Below, in pieces: positions 39,836 to 50,380 of a stretch of 64,000 nt of DNA (positions are counted from its first letter, which is position 1; each line of letters opens with the position of its first letter). Under the pieces are notes generated by a model. That model ran no database searches and was not told the origin of the DNA. It saw only the letters and a list, made by a program, of their open reading frames with translations. This DNA comes from Nelumbo lutea. Its lineage: Eukaryota; Streptophyta; Magnoliopsida; Proteales; Nelumbonaceae. The translations under genes and the position numbers were made by a program. The stretch is taken from positions 110,992,855 to 111,056,854 of the forward strand of contig JAKGHH010000002.1 of assembly GCA_022828595.1 (NCBI GenBank). The letters run 5' to 3'.

Positions 39836-40394
39836 AACATTGAAATTGTTTGACAAGGACATCTGGCGATGACCACAAGCAAGTCTACAACTAAGATGGT
39901 TATTTCATTTGTGAATTATCTTTCTTAATTGATCCGAATTAGGGTAGCCCCCCTTCTAATGTGCATTTGTTGATGTGAATCTTTGATTAGCAATCATTGC
40001 ATATCCGATGTTTATGTATTTGAGATTTGAAATATATTGATCACTCCGTTCCAATGAGGAGGTGGCTACTTTTGCCTCTTATTCAAGTCTTGCAAGAATC
40101 CCCAAAGAAAATCTATCTTTGAGTATCCGCTATTTTAAATCATCTAAATGTGGCATTTTGCATATCATCTTTATTGTGTTTGGATTTTTAACCACACCTC
40201 ATTTTTGTTTACGATAAAAATAATGCATTGTGATTTCTTGATTGATTGACCTGTTAAACTCTTCATTTGAAAGCTATTCATTATGTGAATAATTCTATTC
40301 TCAGTTAACCTTGCCATGCTTTTTAAAACCATCCAGCTTTTAGATAGTCATATCATTTCTTGCCTTATGGCATCGAAATCCGTATTTGATCATG
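39836..40394. other. Intergenic, no gene seen
   Basis: Sequence past the MAP70 homology. A possible continuation of the captured exon cannot be recognised because stops accumulate. No terminal repeat of the Mutator type was found here. Confidence 0.45.
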
Positions 40395-40580
40395 ATAATC
40401 ATATTTGTTTCAAAGTTCCTCGCGGCATCAAAGTCTCTTGTGGAATTAAAGTTCATCCTGGTAGGAAAGTCCCTTATGGCATTAAAGTCCTTTGCGACAC
40501 TAAATTCCCTTGTGGCATTAAAGTCCATTGTGGCATCAAAGTCTATTACGACATTAAAATTCTTTATGACTTTTTTTATG
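40395..40580 (+). repeat. 18-bp minisatellite
   Basis: About ten degenerate copies of an 18-bp unit like GGCATTAAAGTCCCTTGT. Because 18 is divisible by three, a plus-strand frame through it reads as a six-residue repeat (GIKVPY, GIKVLC, GIKVHC, GIKVYY). I regard the reading frame as a consequence of the repeat and not as a protein: the frame has no features beyond the array and the adjacent DNA is satellite. Confidence 0.75.
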
Positions 40581-40639
40581 GCAAGTATTCCATAAGGTTT
40601 CTACCCAAGAGTGATTATTTTCCAAAGGAATAGCATTTT

Positions 40640-42330
40640 TTTTATAAGTTTACCTTGATTCTGTAAGTTTTTTTACCCATGAGGGGTCTTTTTTCCAAAA
40701 GTGATCAATTTTTATAAGTTTACCATGATTCCGTAAGGTATTTACCTAGGAGGGGTCATTTTTCCAAAAGAATAACAGTTTTCACACCACCCTTATTATG
40801 TAAGGTCTTTTCACAAGAGCGGTCATTTTCTTAAAAAAACTAGTCTTTGCTAGTTTACCTTGATTTCCCCAAGAGGGGTCATTTTCCCTTAAAGAAGCCA
40901 ATTTACCCTGATTCCATAAGGTTTTAGCCCATGAGGGGTTATTTTCTAAAAGAATATCAGTTTGGACAAATAAACCCTAATATCGTAAGGTTTTTACCCA
41001 AGAGAGATTGTTTTCCCAAAAAAGAAAGTAGTTTTTACAAATTTACCCTAATTCCATAAGGTTTTTACCCAAGAAGAGGGGTCCTTTTTTTTTTAATAGT
41101 AGTTTTCCTAAAAAAAATATAAGTTTTTATCGAGTTTACCCTGATTTTATAAGGTTTTCACCTAGGAGGGATCGTTTTCCAAATAATGTCAGTTTTTGTC
41201 AAATTTACCCTGATTTTGTAAGGTTTTTACCCAAGATGGGCCATTTTCTTAAAGAATTGAGTTTCCTCCAATTTACCCTGATTCCATATGGTTCAGGAGG
41301 GGCCGTTTTCCAAAAAATAACACTTTTCACAAATCTACCATAATTCCGTAAGGTCTTTACCTAGGAGGGGTCATTCTTCACTAAGAATAGCAGTTTTCAC
41401 CAATCTACCCTGATTCCATAAGGTTTTTGATACTTAGGAGGGGTCCTTTTCCAAAAAAAGTAAAAGTAAATAGGTCACATTATGAGTTGCTTTTAATATG
41501 GTTTATGATACCTATGAAGGGTCATTTCAAGATAGAAAATGATGATAATGGAAGCTTGATAATAGATGCACCACCTCTCTAGCTTAAGGCATGTGGTAGC
41601 ATGTCTAGAAATCTCACAACATTTGAAAATTTCACCACTGCGTTGAAATTCCTTGTCATCCCCTAAGTAGCATAGATGAGAACAGTAATTTAAGGAATCG
41701 TATTAATCATGCATTGGCATCTATATATTACACATTTGAAAGCACAACACTTTGCATTCTCATTGTATTTATCGAGTGTTTCATTGAAGTTTTTGAGTAT
41801 AGAGTGCTCTTAAATGGAAGGATGTCTCTCGCCTATAAAAAAAGCAGTTATGCTAAACCAACCATAGGGTCTGTGTCAAAATTTTGAAATATTTTACCAA
41901 AGATTTTAAAATGCTTTCTAAATAATAATAAATGTGTTAGTGTTGTGATTTCACTTTGCAATAAGCTTAAGTATTTTGCTCTTGAATTACTTTCGATGTT
42001 GTGTTGTGATTTCACTTTGCAATAAGCTTAAGTATTTTGCTCTTGAATTACTTTCGATGTTGTGTTGTGATTGGATTTTGATGTTTTTTTTTTATGGCAA
42101 ATTTACTCTGACTCCATATGGTTTTCACCTAAGATGGGTCGTTTTCCAAAAAAAAAAAATAGTATTGAATTTTACCCTAATTCTGTAAGGTTTCTAATAC
42201 CTAGGAGGGGTCACTTTGCCAAAAGTAAATAGTTTTCACATTATAGTTATTATAATTGTTTTTTTTAAGGCAAATGTACATTGATTTTGAAGGTTCTTGA
42301 TACCTAGGAAATGTTACTTTGCCAATAATA
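40640..42330. repeat. 70-bp satellite array, degenerate
   Basis: Units contain TTTACCCTGATTCC(A/G)TAAG then GTTTTTACC(C/T)A(A/G)GAG then GGGTCATTTTCCAAAA. The AAGG(T)TTTTACC landmark falls near 40918, 40988, 41058, 41151, 41221, 41349 and 41420, most steps being 70-71 bases. The array is interrupted by unrelated sequence at about 41460-42090 and resumes at about 42110-42300. Copies differ by many substitutions, so it is old. No coding content. Confidence 0.8.
41942..42063. repeat. 61-bp near-identical tandem duplication
   Basis: The segment beginning GTTGTGATTTCACTTTGCAA at 41942 is repeated from 42003 with no difference visible over 61 bases. It interrupts the older, diverged 70-bp array and so is a recent event. 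Confidence 0.9.
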
Positions 42331-43455
42331 AAATGGCTTGAATATGATGGAAGGATGCTTGACGGGAACTCTTTCTCTGACTTTTTCTCTCACCTTAATT
42401 CTCCTTCACCGTCTTGCCCCTCTTCCAAGCTTGCCATTCGAAAAATCTGTGTGCTTCTTTTTGGTCTTTGTGGTTTCATAATTTCTTACCTCACAACAAA
42501 GAGGGCAGCCATAAGCACCCAATTTTTGCTCGATCTATTGCCCGAACCTCCAATTTACCCCAAACACCTGGTCAAACCCATTTAACCTCTCCAAAACACT
42601 TAAAAACCCAAGAAACTCGAATTTTACCCCGAAAACCCTCAAACCCAAGAAGCCCACACCCTTCTATCGCCACTGACCCACCGAGCATCCCGACATCTTC
42701 TAGTCGCTCGTCAAATCGATGGCTTGGATTGATGGTGGGAAACGGTGGTTCTCCAAAATTTCACATTGCTTTTGTGCCACTACATGTTGAACAAAAAATT
42801 GATCACAAGTCACACCACACACAATGGGACAACATTGCTATGAGATAATGTTTCACCAGGCAAAATTTTACATTACTTTAAGCCATTTATTTGTACATTT
42901 ACATAGTTAGATATGCTCAATCATTAACTCTGTACAATAATTTACATTGTTAATATTTGCTCACATTAGTCAAATGAGAGAAAGCGAAAATAAAAAAGGT
43001 TTTCAATCATCTTCTTAATTCACCATAATCACATCGTGTTATACGAACCAACATCCTTCCTCATAATGTGTGCAAATCATGGGATATGGTTCCAAATGAG
43101 TTGAGCCCCTATCTGCCACCTAATAATATCAATCATTCCCAACAACAAAGGTATTATATGTTAGTACTAATAGGAGACATTTAGATCTTTGTACTAACAA
43201 ACGGAATTTACGTGTACAGTGTACTCACTCGATCATAGTCAAAATCTGTGCTCTGGGCAATGTAATTTGTGTACTTCATCACAAACACCCCACTCACTAT
43301 CATTACACAAAACATACATCACTTTTTTACTCAATAATTGTCATACAATTACCCCTATACCTAAGCTTTGAACATATAACACATACTCAACTTGTTTCAA
43401 TGCTGGTTTTAAGAATTCAAATGGCCAACTGATGATTCTGGGAACAAATGGTGCC
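42331..43455. other. Unassigned region, no supported gene
   Basis: Overlapping plus-strand frames at 42319-42585 and 42414-42848 have C-rich, proline-rich content (for example RSPHPSIATDPPSIPTSSS), but I recognise no domain, and the codons give no reason to prefer either frame. The rest is AT-rich. It may be the wreck of a captured gene upstream of the kinase fragment, which is speculation. Confidence 0.3.
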
Positions 43456-43459
43456 AATT

Positions 43460-43790
43460 TTATGCCAATTCAATTCAATTATCTTGGGAAACATAGGGCC
43501 CCTGGGGCTCGCAAGTCCAGTTGTCGAGCCACCTCTAAATCCGATGTCTACTCCTTCGACGTCCTCTTATTGGAACTTCCGACTAGGAAACCTCCATCCT
43601 ATCATCCCCTGCTCATATCCAATAATCTACTTAATTGGGTCAAATCCATTAAGGACGATGACAGTGCCGAAGTGAATTGGCCATGCTTATTGAAATAGCC
43701 ACCACGTGTAGTCCGGAACAGAGACCCATGATGTGGCAAGTTTTGAAGATGTTTTAGGAGTTTAAGAAGATAATAATGAGTTCAATACCA
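43460..43790 (+). pseudogene. LRR receptor-like kinase C-terminal fragment
   Basis: The frame gives GKHRAPGARKSSCRATSKSD then VYSFDVLLLELPTRKPPSYH, LLNWVKSIKDDD, and after a one-base frame change near 43680 EIATTCSPEQRPMMWQVLKM followed by a stop. These are kinase subdomains VIII, IX and XI of the plant LRR-RLK family with divergent kinases. The usual DVYSFG has D in place of G, and APE reads APG. The N-lobe, membrane segment and receptor part are absent, and a frameshift and a stop (TAG at about 43758) are present. No terminal repeats of a capturing element were found around it. Confidence 0.72.
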
Positions 43791-43899
43791 GGTTTTAGCT
43801 CAAAAAAGTGAATCAAAGACTAATCACAACCAACTAACATCTTTCTAGATCCCTAAAATTCTATAGAAATCCAAGACTAATCAATCGAGTGACTCATTT

Positions 43900-44200
43900 A
43901 ATGAAGCTCCAAACAAAACAATACTATTAAAACTCTACAAAATAATACTAATGATAATTTGAATGGAAAGAGAAACCATTTGGCTAAATACGTCTGAAAA
44001 TAGAGCAATACTGTTAAAATAATGACCGAAACCTGTGTGCATTAAAATAGCAATAATGTTAAAATAATGAATCAAAGATCAATGTCAAAATAATGACCGA
44101 AACTTGTGTGCACTAAAATACTATTAAAATAGAGCAATAATGTTAAGACAATGAACCAAAGATCAGAGTTGAAATAATGACCGAAAGAGGAAGAATAGGA
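43900..44200. repeat. Degenerate tandem repeat, about 80 bp
   Basis: Phrases such as AATAATGACCGAAAC(T/C)TGTG then TGCA(T/C)TAAAATA, AGAGCAATA(A/C)TGTTAA and CAAAGATCA recur two to three times. No gene. Confidence 0.55.
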
Positions 44201-44689
44201 CATCGACTAGTGCTGTGTTCACTCACTTGGCTGAATATGTCTAAAAGAGGAAGAAAAAAATCGACAAAGAAAAGAACAAAAATGAAAAGAAGTATAAAGA
44301 GGCTTGTGTTATATTCCTTAAAACCCTTGTATGTTCGTTCCTTAGGTTGTGTATGCAAATAAGTGTGAATGGAAATATGTAATGTAAAATGGTTCATATA
44401 AATTGTAAAGTTGGGTTAGTTTTGCACTAACAAATTTACTTTCTTACTAAATAGACTTTTAACTATAATAGATGTAAACACAAATTTCAATAAAGTATAT
44501 AATTTTTTTTAATTAAAAGTCCACTTAAATGCAAATTTATTTCTTTTTTTTATTAATGTACTTTTACTTCTTATTATTAATGTAAATATGCATTGAACTA
44601 TCATTTGTTAAGTTATCAAATGCACCCTTAGTGTTTGTCCTCTTTTTAAGAGTGGAAAAATAGATACTAGGATAATAAAAGAGGGTAAA

Positions 44690-44901
44690 GAAGTATAAAA
44701 TATTGGCAAGGTATTTTTATAAAAACGGAAGCTAATTGTAAAAGGGTAAAATAGGTATTTGGGCAAAAATAATCATCAATTTTAACGTTTTCCGTCTTAA
44801 ACATTGAGGGAAGGGAGCTTTTTGTCAAAATTTTCAAAAATAGAGGAGAGGTTTTTGTTGAAGGAAATTGTGAAAAATTGCAGGGGAGATTTTTGTATTT
44901 T
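44690..44901 (-). mobile_element. Mutator-like terminal repeat, facing left
   Basis: Read on the minus strand from 44901, it begins GGTAAAATACAAAAATCTCC then CCTGCAATTTTT and continues with AACAAAAACCTCTCCT and AAGCTCCCTTCC. A clearly related sequence reads in the opposite direction from 45874. Such C-run-punctuated ends are typical of plant Mutator-like terminal repeats. The partner at the far left end was not found, so this may be a remnant. Confidence 0.5.
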
Positions 44902-45829
44902 ACCTTTTTTTCATTGCCCGTCGAGATGGGGAAGAAGACGAAACGGTCGGGATCTCTACCGGTTACGTTTTCGAACAGAGCTTCAACGCCCAAAGCTTTT
45001 TCGAACAAGCTTCTTTTTTTGGGTTAAGGGGTATAACGGTTAACGGGTAAAAAACTTACAACTTTTTCGATCTCCTTTATTTCTCTCTTCACTCTTCCGT
45101 TCATTTCCTCATCCTCTCGTCACACTCTTTATTTTTCTCTCTTTCCCCTCACCCGATCGTTCCCGGTTTGTTTGTTCTCCCCTTCCTCCTTAGCCACTGT
45201 AACTCTTTCCACCTCACCTGTCAGCTGAAGCTTCCAGCATCCAACCATCGTCCCTCATCGGTGAATCAGAGTTCCTGGCACCTAGCTATAATCTTAGTCT
45301 ACATCGACGAACGCGAAGTCCGAGTCCAGTTGATCTAAGATCTACGCGATCCGTGCCAGGAGCATCATCTTGCTTCTAGCGACTAGCGAGCTTCTAATTA
45401 CATTGTACAGTTGTTGTCCCTGTTTGAAAGCCAGCAAACCCGAGATTGCAGGAGACGTAAATGTCCCTCTCTGACAGTTGTTTGCAGGCTAAAATATAAT
45501 AAGGCAAGTCATCCCCCTATATACTTGCTGTGATTAGGATCGAACGTTGGGGAAGAAAGCCAGCGGACATGGTTCCGTCAGACCAGATCTCGTGAGCCTT
45601 CAACCCCAACCCAATCCGCCAACTGTTTCTTTCTAAGGCCCTCGGTGAAGATATAGATTTGGTTCGGATCTGTTTAAATCATGATATCCTGCATTGTTTG
45701 TATTTGAAACTGGCTTGCTCTCTCTCTTTTTTTTTTCATTCTCTCCGATGATAGAAATCTTCCTCGCAGTAGTTCTGTTAACCCGTTATTTTCTCTATCC
45801 ATTATTTTTACGACTGATATCATTCTAAT
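44902..45829 (+). promoter_or_regulatory. GC-rich leader/promoter-like island; candidate 5' region of VPS18
   Basis: GC content is well above the surroundings. It contains pyrimidine-rich leader-like tracts (TCTCTCTTCACTCTTCCGTT at about 45081), several CpGs and, from 45660, sequence like a 5'UTR intron (GTTCGGATCTGTTTAAATC, then a T-rich tract). No long frame is present. A strong splice acceptor (TTTCTTTTTGTCTACTAG ending at 54948) precedes the VPS18 start codon, so VPS18 has a non-coding first exon upstream. This island is the nearest plausible candidate, about 9 kb away across the transposon nest. That link is inference. Confidence 0.35.
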
Positions 45830-45873
45830 GCTTAAACCGTTTCAGTGTTTGTTCATTAGTCTACGTTGATTTT

Positions 45874-46444
45874 GGGTAAAATACAAAAGCCTCGCTTGAA
45901 GTTTCTGACAATCATAAAATCATAAAGCCTCTCCTGTAACTTTAACAAAAACCTCCCCTAAGTTTTTAAAGAATTCAACAAAATCTCCCTTCCGTCATTG
46001 ACCCGGACGAAAAACCAATAAAGTTACAAAATTGTCCCTCACTAATCGTGAAGGCGTCATTAATTGCTTCTCCCTCCCCCGCTCTCACTGGGTCTTTGTT
46101 AGGTTGAAGCTTCGAAACGATCGTGATCTCATTTCATTTTTTACTGGCTTTGTTTCGTTGTACAAGGAGAGCAAGAGTGAAGTAAAATGAAGGTTGGCGG
46201 AGGGAAAAGGATGATGGTTCGATTACCGTGGTCTTGAAGGTTGATATGCACTGTGAAGGTTGCGCCAAGAAGGTCAAACGATTTGTTAAGGGTTTCGAAG
46301 GTACATAAAAACATTAGAATTAATCTTTCGAAGGGTTTCGAAGGTACAGCGAGAAAGAAACAGAATCCGTTTCCTGATTTTTTCAAATTTTTTTTCTTTC
46401 TTCTTCTGGGATTTTACAGAATTGCTTTGAGATCGGGATCCATT
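45874..46444 (+). mobile_element. Insertion with MULE-like end and HIPP exon, flanked by 43-bp direct repeats
   Basis: The segment starts with a Mutator-like terminal sequence (GGGTAAAATACAAAAGCCTC) that runs to about 46060, followed by a gene leader and HIPP exon 1. Immediately outside lie two similar copies of one flank: 45830-45873 (GCTTAAACCGTTTCAGTGTT then TGTTCATTAGTCTAC) and 46445-46487 (GCTTAATCTGTTTCAATGTT then TGTTCATCAGTCTAC). No right-hand terminal repeat is present. The 43-base duplication is far longer than a Mutator target duplication, so repair-type duplication is possible. Confidence 0.5.
46187..46302 (+). pseudogene. HIPP-type heavy-metal-associated (HMA) protein, exon 1 fragment
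   Basis: The plus-strand frame through 46210 reads DDGSITVVLKVDMHCEGCAK then KVKRFVKGFEG. This is the first half of an HMA domain with the metal-binding M.C..C signature (MHCEGC), as in plant heavy-metal-associated isoprenylated proteins. The nearest ATG (46187, MKVGGGKR) is in a different frame, so a one- or two-base indel separates start and domain. The sequence after TTCGAAG|GTACAT can be a splice donor, but no second exon follows; instead GGTTTCGAAGGTAC is repeated 39 bases later. The rest of the domain and the CaaX end are absent. Confidence 0.72.
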
Positions 46445-46487
46445 GCTTAATCTGTTTCAATGTTTGTTCATCAGTCTACATTTTTTT

Positions 46488-47244
46488 TTCCTGATTACAT
46501 GACCTTGAATGAAGTGATTACCCGACTTAGCTTACTTAGAATGGTGTTGTCCCGGCCACCGGAATAAGAGACGGTCGTCAACTTGAACTCTCTGATGAAT
46601 GAGTCTTTCTTGATTGATAAAAAAGAAGAATGTGAAGGAATAGACATTAAGTAGAAAGAAAAATAAGAAAAGGGAGCAGATGAGGTTGTAATCGATCGGC
46701 GGGTGGTTCATCTATCCGTAGATCAAATTATAGGGGGAAGGGAAAGTGTCAATTACAGAAGGTCAATTTTGAAACTAGAAAAAAAGAATGAATTACATAT
46801 ACAAAAAAACAGAAAAAAATTATAAAATAGTAGGCTGATCAGTGATCAATGGGGGATATTGACAAGTTTGGCAGATTAAGAGAACAAGAGTAGGCAGATC
46901 AATAATTGGTAAATAAATTTACCAATAGGATTCAACAAGAAAAGTAACAAAAATATGAATAATCGATAAAAATAAAAAGGAGATAAAACAAAAGAAGATA
47001 TATAATAATAAAAACTATAACAATGAAGAAATAAAAATAAAAATAAATTGATTAAAAGCTAAAATAAGTAAATAAAATGTAGAAAAATGAAAAATAGATA
47101 AACAAGAAAAATTAAAATAAAATAATAAAATAATGGAGAGGGTTTCTTTCATGCTGGTTTGCTTTTTCTATGCTTTCTTTATTATTATTTTGCTTGGTTA
47201 ATTGCATATTTTGCGATTATGATAATTTAGAACACCATGTGGGC
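46488..47244. other. AT-rich intergenic or intronic DNA, no gene seen
   Basis: A-rich plus strand with many AATAAAATA words from 46900 to 47150. No coding signal or recognised repeat. Confidence 0.5.
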
Positions 47245-47573
47245 CCCACCTATTGGACCTGGGAGAGGGTTAACTTTGGCCGTTGGGGCTCAACAACATA
47301 GGCTATTGAGACAGTTTCTGGTCTGGGCACATTCTGGGCAGTTCACCTTTTTTTTTTTTTGATTAGTGAATTGTAAGATTTATTAATTCAAAGCCAAAGA
47401 AGGTACAATTTAGGGAGAGGCACGAGATGCTACCTCCCCTTTAAGGAGGGGAGACAGAGGAAACCATCAACCCTTTAGTTACTAAACATAACAAAGGACA
47501 AGAAAATTACAGAGAGGCCCAATATAAGGAGACTCGAGTAGCCCCTTGTTTAGCAAGACAATTAGCCAAGGCA

Positions 47574-48140
47574 TTAGCCGATCTCCCCAACCACTGAAGT
47601 CTGACTATCATGTCCCTTAATAGCCATTTGACCTTTTTTTAAAATATCCTTAAACTTCCAAGTGACAATACCCAGGTCAGCCAACCATTCTACTACCACC
47701 TTGGAATCTCCTTCAATTATTAAGTTCCACACTCCAAGTTGATAAGCAATCTGTATCCCTTGTGCTGCAGCTAGGAGTTCAGCCCTCACAGAGTCTCCTA
47801 TTCCCACCATTCTCGAAAAAAAGGCAATGATATTGCTGTTCTCATTTCTAAGTACACCACCAATCCCAGACAGACCTGGGCTACCCTGACTACTTCCGTC
47901 AAAGTTTATCTTAACAAAACCCTCCATTGGTGGAGTCCAAGTTACTTGAACTCTAGGCTTCCTAGAGGAGGTGAGGGCAATTATAGACCAATTCCTCATT
48001 AAATCATCTAAGGAGTAATTATCAAAGAGCATTAAGGATTTCAGCCACAAAATAGTCCTTGTAAGAATACAGTCTTTGACCTCAAGAATGCTTCTTTCCT
48101 TCTCCTGAAAAATTCTGGAATTTCTCTCTTCCCAAATAGT
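47574..48140 (-). pseudogene. LINE ORF2 C-terminus with RNase H domain
   Basis: An open minus-strand frame of at least 158 codons. From the copia junction it reads IWEERNSRIFQEKERSI, then a linker, then RNase H: the first acidic strand VKINFDGSS, GIGGVLRNENSNII, the second acidic residue in RAELLAAAQG, and the third in IEGDSKVVVEWL. The domain is well preserved and only the last part is lost in the terminal stop. It is the 3' coding end of the LINE at 47348-53896, whose reading frame is cut by the copia insertion at 48139-48143. Confidence 0.85.
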
Positions 48141-48143
48141 CCA

Positions 48144-48521
48144 AATAGTTGATCAAGACTACAATCCGTCTTGAATTTGAAAAGAAAAGAAAAAGACTTC
48201 AAAAGAAAAGAAGAAGAAGAGAGGGGGAAAAGTAGAAGCACACGAAGGGATTTAGAAAAAGAGAGGGTTGATCTTAATGATCTGCCGACCCACTCTTAAT
48301 ATTTATATATGTTGACTAATTGTAAAAGGGCTGAATTGCCCTTATTGCTTGCATGGTAAATAAACTAATAATAAAGCTAAAATAACAAGCTGTAACAACA
48401 AACTGAAATAACTACCAATAACTACCAACTAACACTTACATAATTAACAAAACATATGCTATGCTGCCATACGAATACAGTGGGGACCACAGCAGTGGGG
48501 TCCACATCAGTGTTCTCTACA
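48144..48521 (-). repeat. 3' LTR of the copia element (378 bp)
   Basis: On the minus strand it starts TGTAGAGAACACTG directly after the polypurine tract and ends CTTGATCAACTATT. It contains two segments, one about 20 and one about 150 bases, missing from the 5' LTR. The pol reading frame ends inside it at 48507. Confidence 0.85.
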
Positions 48522-49529
48522 CTCCCCCTCAAGTTGGGAATAGATATTTGTCATTCCCAACTTCCATAGGTCTGCCTTTAATTTCTTCCTTGGAACAGCC
48601 TTGGTGAGAAGATCTGCGAGCTGCATGCTGGAGGTGATATACGGGAGACACACTTCTTGAGACAAAACCCTTTTTTTGACAATATGTCGGTCGACTTTGA
48701 TATGCTTAGTTCTGTCATGCTGTACCGGATTATGAGCTATATTAATAGCAGCCTGATTGTCATAATACAACATTAAGGGCTTCTCATAAGCAATACCCAA
48801 CTCCTCAAATAATGACTTCAGCCATGGGATTTCAGCCACACCATTAGCCATGGATCTATATTCAGCTTCAGCATTAGAACGAGAAACAACACTTTGTTTC
48901 TTACTCCTCGAGGAGGCAAGGTTACCTCCTACAAAGGCACAATATCCAAAGGTAGACCTTCTGTCATCAACACTCCCAGCCCAATCAGCATCTGTATAGA
49001 CCTCTATCTTCATGTGATCATTATTCTTGAATAATATACCTCTACCTGGACATCTCTTCAAGTATGCTAATATTCTCTCAACTGCAAGGAGGTGAGTAGT
49101 TCTAGGAGAGTGCATATATTGACTGACAACGCTGACTGCATAACTGATGTCTGGCCGTGTGAGACAAAGATAGAGGAGTTTCCCAACCAATCGTTGAAAC
49201 ATAACTTTGTCTTCAAGAGGCTTTCCATCCTCTGCACTGATCTCGTGATTCTGTTTAATAGGTGTATCTGTAGGCTTAACACCCAACTTTCCAGTTTCTG
49301 CTAATAGATTTAGAACATACTTCCTTTGAGAAAGAAAAATCCCATGTTTAGATCTAGCAACCTCAATACCCAAGAAGTATCGTAGCTCTCTTAGATCTTT
49401 CACCTCAAACTCTTGATGAAGGAGTTGTTTAAAAGACTTAATCTCATTGTTGTCATTCCCTATCACTACAATATCATCCACATATATAACAAGCAAAGTC
49501 AAGGAAGAGTCCACTCTTTTAATGAACAA
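48507..49529 (-). pseudogene. Copia pol: end of reverse transcriptase and RNase H
   Basis: A 340-codon frame. It begins with the RT active-site strand (LLVIYVDDIVVIGND, carrying the YVDD motif), LRYFLGIEVARSKHGIFLSQ, and SYAVSVVSQYMHSP, followed by RNase H (YTDADWAGSVDDRRSTFGYC, the NAEAEYRSMA helix, YYDNQAAINIAHNP, HIKVDRHIVKKRV). It ends in the LTR as LEGECREH. The frame itself is intact, but its 5' continuation is broken by the stop at 49608 and the palm deletion. Confidence 0.9.
48522..48536 (-). other. Polypurine tract of the copia element
   Basis: The minus strand reads CAACTTGAGGGGGAG immediately before the LTR start TGTAGAG, the standard plus-strand priming site. Confidence 0.85.
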
Positions 49530-50380
49530 TGTATGATCTGATTGGGCCTGTACATAGCCAAAATTTTCAAGGGCTTGTATGAATCTATCAAACCAAGCTC
49601 TAGGAGACTACTTTAGTCCATACAAGGCTTTATTCAACTGGCAAACATTCTTACCTGTCTCTGCATCATAAAATCCAGGAGGTAACTGCATCATAAAATC
49701 CATCTAGAACAAGGGCCAAGAATAACTGGCTGCAAGGGATAGCAGAACTCGAATAGTGGTCATCTTTGCTACTAGAGCAAAAGTTTCCAAGTAGTATATA
49801 CCATAAGTCTGAGTAAATCCCTTTGCAACTAACCGGGCCTTATACCTTTCAATGAACCATCAGCGTTATGTTGCACAGTAAATACCCATTCACATCCAAC
49901 CGATTTCTTTCCTTTAAGCTGGTCAACTAGCTCCCAAGTATTATTCCTCAGAAGGGCATCCATTTCAACCTTCATTGCATCTTTCCACTCAGGAACTGAC
50001 AAGGCTTCCTGCACTGTTCTGGGAATAGGAATATCAATAATGGATGTGAGAAAGGACCTGTAAGAGGGGGACAGGCGATCATAGGACAAAAACTGGGAAA
50101 TGTAGTGAGCTGTGGATGTGGTGCAACGCTGTTTGCCTTTACGGACTACAATGGGGAGGTCAAGGTCATCCAAAGGAGGTAACGTAGCAACAGTGGAAGG
50201 TATCTCAGGAGGACCTGGATCTGATAAAGGGACTTTTGTACTTGGATCTGGATCCGTAGAAGGAACTGAGGCTGGCATGGACTGCTGATGACCGAAATCA
50301 ACCTGCCTCCACCGCCCGTGATAGACTCTCAAATCCCGACACCTCTTACAACCCTCCCCATTACATCCCTCATCACTCAA
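49530..50380 (-). pseudogene. Copia pol: broken first half of reverse transcriptase
   Basis: The frame 49829-50380 encodes the connection region and RT start (VPEWKDAMKVEMDALLRNNT, WELVDQLKGKKSVGCEWVF). A one-base shift near 49845 moves the reading to [13 protein letters not shown] and [19 protein letters not shown]. At about 49680-49720 the segment carrying the first catalytic aspartate is replaced by a short duplication (GCATCATAAAATCCA occurs twice). A TAG at 49608-49610 replaces a glutamine codon in GLK-SPRAWF. The enzyme cannot be active. Confidence 0.85.

Noticed and set aside
40316..40633. A six-residue-repeat protein (GIKV...) encoded by the 18-bp array
   Set aside because: The frame is produced by the period being a multiple of three; the flanking residues show no signal peptide or domain and the surrounding DNA is satellite.
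42319..42848. A proline-rich 144-residue protein
   Set aside because: Two overlapping frames look equally open, neither has a known domain, and no exon-intron logic or start context supports either.
44667..45008. A 113-residue minus-strand protein
   Set aside because: It is translated from a Mutator-like terminal repeat and has no recognised motif.
48150..48151. Canonical TG at 48150 as the outer boundary of the copia 3' LTR
   Set aside because: With this boundary the flanking five bases do not match across the element and the LINE reading is not restored; starting at 48144 gives a GTCCA/GTTCA duplication and collinearity.
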